A DNA stretch of 64,000 nucleotides from Pratylenchus scribneri (Eukaryota > Nematoda > Chromadorea > Rhabditida > Pratylenchidae). The number at the start of each line of letters is the position of its first letter. Position 1 is the first letter of the stretch. Shown here one piece after another: positions 34,822 through 46,400 of this stretch. Both the position numbers and the translations under genes were made by a program. Location: the NCBI GenBank assembly GCA_030063045.1, contig JAQSEB010000079.1, positions 1,364,001-1,428,000 of the forward strand, read 5' to 3'. The notes beneath the pieces were generated by a model, which had not been told where the DNA came from, searched no databases, and was given only the letters and a program-made list of their open reading frames with translations.

Positions 34822-34983
34822 TATTTGCATCTCGAAAATAGTTTAATATTCCAAATGGTTTTTAGATATATCTGACTATCAAAAAATATTTTATTTCCAA
34901 TTTTCTAATATATTTTCAAAAATTTCCAATATATTGATGGAGCACGCCCGAATGATTAATCACCAATTTCACCTTAAAACGAA

Positions 34984-35028
34984 ATTTGAGTCAGCGACGG
35001 TCGCGAAGCGACCGTCGCTGACTCAAAT
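34984..35028. repeat. perfect 45-bp palindrome, left end of element
   Basis: The arm ATTTGAGTCAGCGACGGTCGC and its exact reverse complement are separated by a GAA loop. This 21-bp stem in AT-rich DNA is the strongest hairpin in the window. It lies about 110 bp upstream of the first coding exon of the element. Helitron-type elements use terminal hairpins in rolling-circle transposition, but the role here is inference. Confidence 0.85.
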
Positions 35029-35133
35029 CCAAATGATTTATAATTACAATTCAATAAATATGATTTAAATTGTGGTTCCCATTTGTAATTGCGGTTCATT
35101 TATATTTATTTGTTAATATTTTTTAAATTTTAG

Positions 35134-35716
35134 TCAAATTATTTTGCCAAAATCTGCACCAGTTCCTTCTTTGTCGGACTATCGAATACATCGAAAACGA
35201 CATATGTTAGTTACTTTTTTCCTTTATAAATATTTAAGTTAAAAAATATTGAAAAATATGCTCTACTTTTCCATTTATATTTTTTTATCATATTTCAAAA
35301 TAGGAAAAAAAATGCACAGCCGCCCAATACTTTAATGGAAATAGGGAATGGGCAGAATCCAACAATGTTAGTCACAAAATTTTATTTTTATATTTAGAAA
35401 ATTTTTTATTATATTTTAAGTTTTCGAGATGTTTTGGACAACATTATTGATCCTCGTGAGCGTGACACTACCGGAGAACATCTAAGTCATGATTATAGTA
35501 GATATTGTCGCATTTGCCGGAGAAAAAATAAAATCCATCAATTAAATCAAACAGCGAATGAGTTGGATTATGCATATGTATATAGTTATAAAAAAAATAA
35601 TTTTTATATAGTATTCATTTCAGAACAATCTAAAGGGCAGTGAGAGAAAATTGAGCAGAGCTGTTAAAGAAACAAGGAATAATTTGGAAGCGGCTGAAAA
35701 ATTATTGAAAAAGTAA
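35134..35716 (+). CDS. small element-borne protein with CxxC motif (5' end unclear)
   Basis: Four exons join in frame: 35134 to ~35203, ~35305 to ~35366, ~35421 to ~35577, and ~35624 to the TAA at 35714-35716. Introns are about 45-100 bp. The frame contains HDYSRYCRICRRKNK, whose CxxC plus basic residues could be half a zinc site, and ends in a charged helical tail (NNLEAAEKLLKK). No ATG begins the first exon, so an upstream exon is missing; the Cys-rich segment at 31801-31986 is a candidate but its phase does not match directly. The gene is followed after 61 bp by the same repeat that follows the envelope-like gene. Family unknown. Confidence 0.5.
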
Positions 35717-35776
35717 AATGGTTAAAATATGTTTTGTTTTATATTATTTTCAATTTGTTAATCTATTTTCTATGTT

Positions 35777-35950
35777 GTTAATTTAAAATCTGATAAAAAA
35801 AAAACAAAATAATGACTCACGATTATACCGCCGGCTTCCCCGAAGGCATAATAGATGTCGAGCCGAGTGAGTCGGAAACTGTCTAATTTTTTGGAGAGTG
35901 GTTAGACAGGCTAAGTCCAAGTATAAAATATTTGGATAGCGGTTTTAATT
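35777..35950 (+). repeat. 3' repeat module, copy 1 (after the CxxC gene)
   Basis: About 173 bp are repeated almost exactly at 38621-38793. The module contains the hairpin CTGTCTAA…TTAGACAG (35879-35886 with 35902-35909), an outer ACTCAC…GTGAGT pair and a small GGCTTCCCCGAAGG hairpin. It starts 61 bp past a stop codon. Placement after two different genes of the element suggests a shared mRNA 3' processing or termination signal. Confidence 0.75.
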
Positions 35951-36521
35951 GAGAATATGTTTGATGGTTCATTTTGTTTACAATATTTTTGGATTAGTCT
36001 AATTTTAAATTAAACTTATTAATTGGATTAAATATTTTTACGATTAAAAATATTTTTTAAATTATTTGATGATAACACTATTATATAATAAAAAACATAT
36101 TCTCTTTAACTTGAAATTCTCTCTTAACTCATTTTATAATCTATCATTTATATGTCCGCAATGACATTGAACTATACCTGCACATATGGAATATTTTGAA
36201 ATTGCACTTGTCCGCAATGACGTTAAACTATGCTTACATTTATTGAATATATCCAAAATGACTTTTTCCTCGCCATATTGGCATCAATTTACACCCATTG
36301 TGTTAGATAAATCCTAAATATAATTTTTGTTTAAGGCAAACCCAAATATTGCTTTATTTCCTTTGAAAATTAAATAGATAAAATCAAATAGAAAAATATT
36401 TGAATGGGTTTAGTTTAGAGAAATTTAGTTTTAATTCATAATTTTGATTGATTCGGTTCTTTTCCTTTAGGAATAATTTAAAATCTAACATTCTTTCTTA
36501 AATTTTAGATAAGCGAATAAA

Positions 36522-38538
36522 ATGTACAAATATTTGAAAGTTGTTTTCTTTATAATTTTATTATGTTCTCCAAGTAATTCCATTGATGCCGAAAAATTTT
36601 TGCTGGATCATAATGTTGAATTTGAATTTATGGGAAATGGAGTGTTAGTTATATATAAAAATAATTGCATTAAACTTTATTTAAGGAATGTTGATGAGAT
36701 TCAATTACAATGTGTGGATATGCCGACAATCGATTATGGCTATTTTGGAGAAAAGATTTTAGCTGTAATAATTTTGCAAATTTAACTCCATTTAAATCTT
36801 TTTAAGTTCGGAGAAGATTTAAATGAACAATTTCCTGATTTTGTACAATTCAAATTTAAAAAGGCAAATGAATTCTATGATACACTGAGGAAATATTGTC
36901 CAAATCAAGCGGATAATGAATTTAACCATATAAGAAAGCCAAGATTTGTTGTAGCATTGGTTGTGGGTGGAGTAGCAACAAGTAAATATTTTGAATAATT
37001 TTAAATTTATATTTTTTTAGTATTAATCGGAACCGGTATAATATGGCTGAGAAAAACAATAAATAATCAAGGAAAAGAAATCAACATGGTACAAGAAGAA
37101 ATTAATGCTCTGCATAATGCGACTGAAATATTATCAGAACAATTAAAATTAAAGCAAATGGAAATTGATTATACTGCAAAGTGATTATCATTATTTTTCT
37201 TTTAATTTTATAATTAATAGAATGTTACGTATCCGGGCATATGAAGTAGAATTGGAAAAATTTATTGAGCGTGAAATTACATTTCTTCGTCTTTTTTTTA
37301 ATGGTAAAGGAGATGAAATATTGGAAATGGATGAGACATATACAACGGTTTGATTAAACTTATTCATAAATTTCATAAGTTTCTCAATATTAGCTCTTGA
37401 ACGATGCATTAAATGGTGTCAATATGACGAAGACAACCTTGGCCACATTAAAAATGATTCCTAATGGTTGTATTATGGAAAAGAATCGGAATTGGCCTCG
37501 ATTTCAATTGAAAGCAAAACTTTGTCATGCCAATCCTAATATATTTCCGATTTATGACGTGATATTTATTCAGTATATTATTATTAATTGATATTTTTTT
37601 ATAGATTATCGATAAAGGACATCTTTCTAACGAACATGTTTTCACATATTGGCCATATGCCCATCCTGTTGCGTTCATTAATTCTACTAGCTTCAGGCCT
37701 CTGAATTTTCTGCATTCATGCACTTTTAAAGTGACTTTCTAATATTTATTTATTTATAATTATAATTTTAAGCGTGGCCTTTTTATGTGTTATTTGCGAA
37801 ATGATACAGAGAATTTTTGTAATATTAAAGGACATCTTTTACTCAACAAGCCATGCAAGCAGTTATATTTTGATTGGCATTTTCAAAAGAATACATTAAT
37901 AAGAAAATTTCATGATCGTTATTTGGTCGCTACCAATGAAAAAGTAAAAATTATAAAATATAATTTTTTATTTATATATTTAGAGTATGAATTTAATTCG
38001 TCAAAGGAATAATTCAAATGATATTGAAAATATTCAATTGTTGCATAATGTGAACATTATACATTTACCGGCGGAAACAAAGGCAATTATTGGAAATAAA
38101 AAAATTCGTGGTACAATTTCTATCAAAAATTTTCAAATAAGGCCACATATCGACAATGTAATTTGTTTAATCGCTTTTTATGTACATTAGAATTTTTAGC
38201 ATGTTTATATCAGTTTGCAAAAATATTTGAATTTTATGCAACATATTAATGAAAGTGCTCAATTTTTGGAGAAGATTCAATCAGAAGAAGAAACACATTA
38301 TCGAATGGCACATGAGCAATATGAGAAAATGGATAAAGAATTACAAAAAAGAATGGAAATTTTTGAAGAGATGAACAAAATAGGCGATAATGTGCTTAAT
38401 AAAATTGGATCATTTGTTGGATTCCTTTTTGATTTAATAAAAACTAATTTTCTATGGATCTTCTTGGCTTTCCTTTCCCTATTTTTATTATATCGTCTTA
38501 TTCTCAAACTTATACGTAAATTTTTTTTGAATTGTTAA
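36522..38538 (+). CDS. envelope-glycoprotein-like membrane protein (class-I-like layout)
   Basis: About nine exons with ~40-45 bp introns read in one frame from ATG 36522 to TAA 38536-38538, giving roughly 550 residues. The layout in order is: an N-terminal signal peptide; an ectodomain part ending in a basic IRKPR site at about 36930-36945; at once a glycine/alanine-rich hydrophobic stretch (VVALVVGGVATS) continuing across the next intron; a heptad-repeat helix (~37070-37165); a cysteine-containing region with N-glycosylation sequons; a second helical region (38230-38400); a single membrane span (~38440-38505); and a short basic tail. Class-I fusion glycoproteins such as baculovirus F and insect errantivirus Env share this order. 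No specific family signature was confirmed, so viral origin is inference. The gene appears unbroken and sits inside the Helitron-like element. Confidence 0.5.
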
Positions 38539-38620
38539 GTATCACGGAATTTTTAATTAAAATTTGTTTTAAACAATTTTTATATTTGTTTTTTACAATA
38601 ATATTTACTTTTTGGATTTT

Positions 38621-38793
38621 GTTAATTTAAAATTTGATAAAAAAAAAACAAAATAATGACTCACGATTATACCGCCGGCTTCCCCGAAGGCATAATAGAT
38701 GTCGAGCCGAGTGAGTTGGAAACTGTCTAATTTTTTGGAGAGCGGTTAGACAGGCTAAGTCCAAGTATAAAATATTTGGATAGCGGTTTAATT
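38621..38793 (+). repeat. 3' repeat module, copy 2 (after the envelope-like gene)
   Basis: Second copy of the module at 35777-35950, starting 83 bp after the stop of the envelope-like gene. Only a few substitutions separate the copies (for example gagtcgg versus gagttgg and gagtggtt versus gagcggtt), and both hairpin stems stay intact. The copies also bracket the envelope-like gene as direct repeats. Confidence 0.75.
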
Positions 38794-39566
38794 ATGGAAG
38801 TAAAGCTTACCATAAAATTTAATACAGAATAATTCAATGTATTTAATGCCTAATTATTACATTTGAAAATAATTATTAGGATGTAAGTTTGAATGATTAA
38901 TTAAATACAATTTTTAAATTTTATAAATTTCATGAACCATTAATGTTGGATGTCAATTGCACATATTTTATTACATGGACATAATTTGAAAATGCTCTGC
39001 ATTTGATTATACAAACTTTTTCAATTTGATAATTATTTTAAAGTGATATCAATTAAGCCCTTTATATTTATGGTAAATGATTTAACATAATATTAATAAA
39101 ATATACTTAAAAATTTTCAGGAATATTATTCAACCCCATTCATAAATGTGCCTGCCCAAAACACCTTTTTGTAAAACAGCATTTATTTACACTTACCCTA
39201 TGGGTCTATGTCAGATGTAAATATTTACTGATTTTGCAAGATAGTGACATTGGTCGATAAAATTTACTACAATAAATTATATTATTATTTTTATGGCTCC
39301 AATATCGTCAAATAATTTTAATATTTATAAATTATTTTCTACAAGACTTCGAAATAATTCCGACATAATACAATCCCAAGATATCCATTAGCTCAATATC
39401 AAGCAAAATTCCCAAAATCCTTTTACAATTTTTTGAAAATAATTTTCATATAAAATATATTAGATTTAATGAAATATACAAATTTTATTTTTAGCAAAAC
39501 ATTTGAAAATTATAATTGACTTTGCTTTTAATTAATTGGTTCAACGCTCAATAAACAACAAAAATT
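38794..39566. other. non-coding gap before the giant gene
   Basis: About 770 bp of AT-rich sequence with no supportable frame lie between the 3' repeat module and the ATG of the Rep-helicase gene. The promoter of that gene should lie here. No clear trans-splice acceptor is seen close to the ATG. Confidence 0.5.
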
Positions 39567-40459
39567 ATGTGTGATCTTTTTGGAGACAATGAAAAATGCG
39601 ACTACAAGCTACGTGAATATTCTCCCGAAAGAATATTCGCTCCAGGAGATGGTCATAATTGTTGTGAACCATTCAATGGCATTGATTTGTCAATGTTTCA
39701 AAAAAAGATTGCTGTAATATTAAAAAAATATAGCCAAATAATTTTTTTATTAATAGCGAATAACCAAAGGACAATGGCTTGAAATATTGAAAATAAAAAG
39801 TAATTTATTGCATGGTGCTCGCTCAGGGAATCAAAGTGCATTGAAGGCATTGGAGGCTTTTGCTGCAAAGATTGGAACATTAAAGAAGGAGGCTGATCTT
39901 CGAAAAAGGCAAAGTCTTGGACTGGATTTACGTCCGCCTAAAATGGAAGAATGGAGCAACAACAGCTCAGGATGGGATGATATGAATGCAAATAATGAGC
40001 CTGTTTCTTGTAAAGGATGGGGTTTGAAGAAGTCGAAATCAATCACTTCTATTCCTTTGCGGGTGCCTCTGAATTATGCCCCAATGCCTGTAAATAAAAT
40101 TATTTTAATAATAGACAATTTTTATTTGTAAGGAACCAACAAAGCCTAAATTGGATCCTAGAAAGGCAACTTCTTCATCTTCAAAATTTGCCAATATGCC
40201 GACTAATCGTTGGGTTACTGTTGGCAAGAACAATCAGAAAAAAGTTTAGTATTTGTATTTACTTTTTAATTTATATTGTTCTAGGATAAAAACAAAGTGC
40301 CACAGCAAAATATTGGCAATATTTTGAAAACAATTATTGAATTGCCGGTACAATTTTATTTATGTTACTTTATAAAAATTTTATTTAGAATAAGAAATTT
40401 GTTCTTTCAAATAAACCATCTCCTGATGCAATTCCAACAAAAGATGAGAAAGAGAAACG
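39567..40459 (+). CDS. giant gene, N-terminal segment (unknown)
   Basis: The first five exons encode about 215 residues without a recognised domain. They hold a Cys/His-containing start (DNEKCDY…[10 protein letters not shown]), a helical stretch, and Ser/Lys-rich linker sequence ([13 protein letters not shown]). Introns at about 39709, 40091, 40246 and 40349 are in matching phase, which supports one coding unit leading into the RING-like exon. Confidence 0.6.
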
Positions 40460-43400
40460 TATTTATTTTTTTTAATATTTTATATTTTTTTTTATTTTTA
40501 TTAGGAATTACAAGAAGATCTTCTACAATTTCAACTGTCAAAACAAATGTTACTAAAACACCTGAATCATGCAAGATATGCAAAAAGATTGATCTGGACA
40601 AAGAAATACATGAAATGTTATGTGGATGTCGTGTTCATTTTGAATGTTTGGAAACATGGAAATTGGAGGATAAAAATAAGGAAAAAAAATGTCCAAATCC
40701 GAATCACGCCAAGAGATTCAGCTCAGAAAGTATAGTTATTATTTAAATGTTTTTATTTTATTATTATAGAGGCCAAAATACCAACTTTGAAAAGAATTCA
40801 TGATGTTCCAACTTCACCAAAAACACCTTCATTGGCATCTCCATTTCATAAAATTCCAGCTTTTGAATTCGGTAAAATATATTTTTTAAAATAATTATTT
40901 TATATCTAGATGAACCTTTATTAATTATTGATCCAAATGGTTTTGATGTTATCAGCAATGCCAAATCTGAAAAAGATTTAGGCAGTTGTATTTACAAGTA
41001 AAATTATTATTCATTAAAAGTGAATATTCTTATTTAATTAGTGCTGCAATCGCTTCAATTTATGAGGAAGGTGTTTTCCTTTTTGATTTTGGCAGCAATT
41101 TGCGTGAACATTGCGCTAAATATTTACTGGAACAATTAAAATATTCTGAATATAGAAGTGATTTGAATAAAATTTTACCAATTGACAAAACTGCTGGACA
41201 AATTGATTGTGAAGCTGCGAATTTCAAAATTCCTATGGAATCGTACGACAAACTGAAATATCTTAATATATATGGAGATAAAATGTGGGATTACAAAAAA
41301 TCGAAAAACAGATGGCTTGGAATTCTTCATTATCGTTTGATATCCGGACGCTTGAATCGACCATTAATTGTCGGCAAAAAATTTGAGAATAAATATCAAT
41401 TTACCTTTTATGATAATGATGAAAAAGAAAAAGGAGTATGTTTCTCTAAATAATTTTTTATCCTAATTTAATAATTAAGACATTAAATTTGCCCATTGAA
41501 AATAAACTTGAAAATATTTGGAGTTTTGATGAGTTGGAAGATTTTATTAAAACTGTTAAAATGAATTTTCCTATTGTTATAACAATTGATGAAGAAGGAA
41601 ATTATTTTGGAGTTTGTTTTACATATTAATTTTAAAATGATTATTATTATTAAGCACAAAGTTACATCAAAAGTTAGACATGTCGAAATAGAAGAGGAAA
41701 ATAAGAGATGCATAAATGAAATTGTGAATTGGGCATTGCGTGAACGTTATTCAATAGATGAAAGACGTATAGATTAATTTTTTATCTTAATTATTTTATA
41801 TTTAAGTATCGGAATCCGAAACAGAAGGGACTGAATCTTCTGCAGATGCATTAGACAAAAGTGACCGAGAAAGTTCTATGACTGGCAGTTCTATTTCGAG
41901 TAGATCAAGAGGACGTCGACCCAAAAAGACAAGAGGAAAAGAAGGAGGAAGAAAGCCTAAAAAAATTTCATCTGAAAGAAGTTATCATATGTTAAAATAT
42001 TTATCATAACAAATTTTTTTCAGCTTCTGATTTCGGATCCGAAAAAATCGCATCTTCCGAATCAGCGTCAGATAAATCAGATAGAGAAAGTTCAAGTTCA
42101 ATGAATAGCAGTTCTATTTCTATCAAATCAAGTGATCGTCGGCGAAAGAAGCCAAGAGGTAGACAAGGTGGAAGAAAGCCAAAAGTTGTCAAATCGCAAA
42201 AAGGTAAAAATGTGAAATTTTCATTCTTTTTAATTTTTCTAGAATTGGAATCGGCTACTCCTATTATTGCTAATTCACAAAGAGATTTAATAATGGAAAA
42301 TATCAATGAATATGCTGCTGATTTGGATATTGATCCTTCTTCTATACCAATTCCAGAGGAATCTATTACTGAAGAAGAAGCAGATTCATTGCTTATGCCC
42401 CCACCACGTAGATCAACAAGGAAGCGCCAAGCAACGAGCAGATTTTCTGATGAATTCGTAAAAAAGGATTCTGCATGGCAATTTAAACCTGTAACCCATC
42501 AATGTGATAAAACTCATCCAGGTTTTGGCTGTGCTGCCAAATCTGCTCGGCATATGCCAGAATATTATGACAGTACTATTCCGGTATATTTTTTTTCGAA
42601 AAACATATCTATTTAGTAATTTTTAGAAAGCAAGTAATATTCCAAGCAAATGCCCTTATTCTGATTGTGATGTAATACCATCCGAAGCAACAGGTCCGTC
42701 AGCTTTTTCAAAATGTTGTGCGAAAGGAAGGGTTGATTTGCGAGCAAAATTTGATGCCCTATGTGATATGCCATTGGAACTTCAATGTTTGGTCAGTCTA
42801 CCAACGGATCATAAATTGAAGAAAATGCAAGAAGAATTGATGAAACACCCAATGATTTATAATGCTCAATTGGCTTTTGGACAAACCAAAATTGAAAGAG
42901 CTGAAGATTTGCATGATCACCGAATTGTCAAAATAAATAACATGATTGAATACGTTCTTTGGTCCTATAATAGGCCTGATGCTTCCAAGCAAGATATTCT
43001 TCAAGGACAAATGTTTACAATTCCACCTCAAGACGCTGACCAACGTTTAGACGAAATCGCTGTTGAAAAGAAAATAGATGTAATATTCAGATGAAATTTC
43101 TATAAATTTATACATTTTTAAGCCCGATCTTCTAAAATGGTTATACAATATTTTGAAAAAACATCATTGGATGGCAAACGTCTATAAAATTGCAGCTGAT
43201 CTTTATGAAAATCAATCTGATGCCGATAAATTACGTATTCGTCTTAATGTTGTGGACACCAGTCGTATTGGTGAAGAAAGATTGGTTGAAGACCCAAATA
43301 TGACTGCAATTCCAATACCAATAATTGATCCTCAAGATCGGCCATTTGTTGGAGATATTCATGCAGGACGATTAGGCATTGAAACACCAATGGGAAATAG

Positions 43401-46400
43401 GGTTGTTGCGCAGGTATATATTTAAATTATTCATTTATAATTATTTGTAAAAAAATAGATTTATTTGGATACTGGTGACAATGTTACACCTGTATTGCCA
43501 AAAGGAATTCTTTTAACTGGGAGACGTGGAACAGGAAAAATTGAAATGAAATGGTGGCATCGATGTGTTGATCCCGCCTCATTTCCATTAATATTCTGGG
43601 GAGGACAATATGGTTTTGGTATGATTTGAAGATTATTCATAAATTATTTATTTGTTTTTTATAGAGGATGGAATGCCATTGAAATTGAAGGAAGGTGAAG
43701 AATTTGATGAAAAAAAGAGAGAAATAACTGATGCCGAAAGAATTGTGATTGATCCGGATGAAGAATTAGGTGCTGGAGAAGAATTTCTGCCAGAAGATAT
43801 CGAGAAGAAATATAAAAGACGTGATCGCATCTCTAGGGCACAATACTTTCGTTATATGGCTCATACACGAGGAAAACAAACTTGGAAACAAGAAAATCAT
43901 TGGTTATGGTCATGGCGTGATTTGGCGCAACTTTACACTATTACTTCCAACAATCGGATTGAAGCTGACAAAGTTAGCTATTATAAGAGGAAACAAGCAA
44001 AAAAGCGTTGGGTCAAATCTAAAGCATTGATTGATTGGATCACAAGAAAATTAAAAAAAGAAAAAGGTATATTTTTAAATCATAGAGGAAATTATATTAT
44101 ATTATTCTATAGGTTATGAGGGAGAATTGGGACGTTTATTTGTCACTGATGAACATTTTCGTGGGTCGAAGCAATATTATCGCAAAGAATTCGCAAATGC
44201 TTTAACAATATTTAATCAAAAGGGCAAAGTTGACTTGATGATCACATTTACTATGGATCCGGATGCACCAGAAATAGCAAAGCTTAGTCTAACAGGACAA
44301 AAATGGCATGACAGACCAGATGTTGTTGGGCGACTCTTCATCGACAAATTGAAAGAATTTGTAAAAGATTTAACAGAAAATGAAGTTATGGGACCAATTA
44401 GTGCATGGACATTTTCAATTGAACATCAAAAAAGGTAGATATAATTCATTTTTATTGAAATATCTTTTACTTCAGAGGTTTACCACATGCACATTTTCTT
44501 TTGGCATTGGATTGGCAAAGAATGAGGGATTCTCCAGCGAGCAAGATTTTCACACCAGAAGAATATATTGCTGAATATATATCCGCTGAAATTCCTGATC
44601 TACCGGATCCAAATGATCGCTCTGCTGGTGCCAAATTGCAAAGGGAATATTTTAATACGATAAGAATGAAAAATATTCATACATGCGATGCGAGATATTG
44701 TTTAGTCGATGGCAAATGCAAAAAACGCTTCCCTGTAATATATTTTTTTTATTAATTAAAATAATAAACAAATTTATAAACCTTATTCCAATTATATCCA
44801 ATGTCCAGAAAATGCTTATCCTATTTACTTGAGACGACCCCCTGCACCCAATGAAGAAGAACGAAAGAAAAATCCAGATGCCTATGGTAATGCTTATTTG
44901 CGCACTGATGCCAAAGGAAAACCGATACTTAATAAAAGAACAGGAAAATTTCTCTACAACAATAATACAGTGGTGGTGCCTCATAATCATTACCTTACAA
45001 TGAAATACAGAGCACAGTAATAAAATATTTATTTTATCAATATATTTGGTTATAGTATTAATGTTGAACTGGTCACTGGAGAGGGTTGCTTGAAATATGT
45101 TTTGAAATACGTGATGAAGGGAGCCGATATGGCATTTGTTGGTGTCAGAACAAAGACTGGAACAGTGGATAAATGGGGATATGATGAATTTGAACAAATG
45201 AGACTGGCTCGATATGTCACAGCACAGGAAGCATTTCTTGCAATTTGGGGTCAACCTTTGGTTGGAAGATCACATGAAGTAATCATAATGAAATAAATGA
45301 ATTTAATACATAAATATAATTAAGGTTGATGAACTTGCGGTCCATGAACCTGGTGAACATCGTGTTCCAGTTGAAGAAGGAGAAGAAGAAGAAACAGCAT
45401 ACAAATATTTAGTAAAGGCTGCTGAAGGAGAGGAAATCAGATCACAATTGACGGCATATTTTGACTACAATCGCAAACATCCAGGACTTGATCTCACTTA
45501 TGATCGTGCATATGAACGACTTCGATATGACGAAAGATGGAGCACCTGGAAACTATATAAAAAGGGCTATGAAAGAAGAAATAAACTATGCCGTTTAAGG
45601 ACTGTGTCTCCTACCAATTTGAATTTATTGGTATTAATACGAAATTATATTATATTTATCAAAATATTTAAAGGCTATTCGTATGCTACTTTTCGTTGTG
45701 AAGGATCCAAAATCGTGGGAAGATTTGAGAACATATAATGGACGTGTCTATGATGATTTTGTTGGAGCAGCTAAAGCAAGAGGCCTGATGGTTGATTTAA
45801 AAATGTGGGAAAAAACTGTGTTCGAAGCATTTTCGACGAAGAGATCAGAAAATGAAAGACTCAATTGGCTTGCAATCTTTTTCATCACGGCCCGTCTATC
45901 TAATCCAACTGAATTATTGGAAAAAATAATGAAGGATGAAAAAAAATTTCTGGTCCCAAAATATATGCAAAAGTGTTCAATTGAACTTCAAACTGAGGAT
46001 GTTCTCCAGCGCTTGGAATGGTATTTGCGTGCCCATGGTATTCGACCTGATGAAAATACTAGAGATGATGGAACAATAGCAACTGCCTGTGAGACTATCC
46101 TTCTACCGCGGCCCCAAAATTTCAATGTTACACGAGAACAAATGATCGATGTAAAATATATTATTATTAATGTCAATTATCCTTTTATTTAGCTCGAATT
46201 TTTCCGCGATGATACCATGAATAAACAAGGTGTGCCCATGATTTCGGATCCAAATTACAGCGATTCTATTTTAACAATCGACCGTTATAAACAATTGTCT
46301 GCAACAGGAGATAAACCAGCGCTTGAGCAACAAAAATTTATTGACGATGCATTAAAAGCCGCAGAGAAAGTACAAAATATGCAAAAGAAAAAAGAACCAA

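Noticed and set aside
35879..35914. CTGTCTAA hairpin followed by CTAA as a Helitron 3' terminus
   Set aside because: Identity between the two copies continues about 35 bp past CTAA, so it is not an element end.
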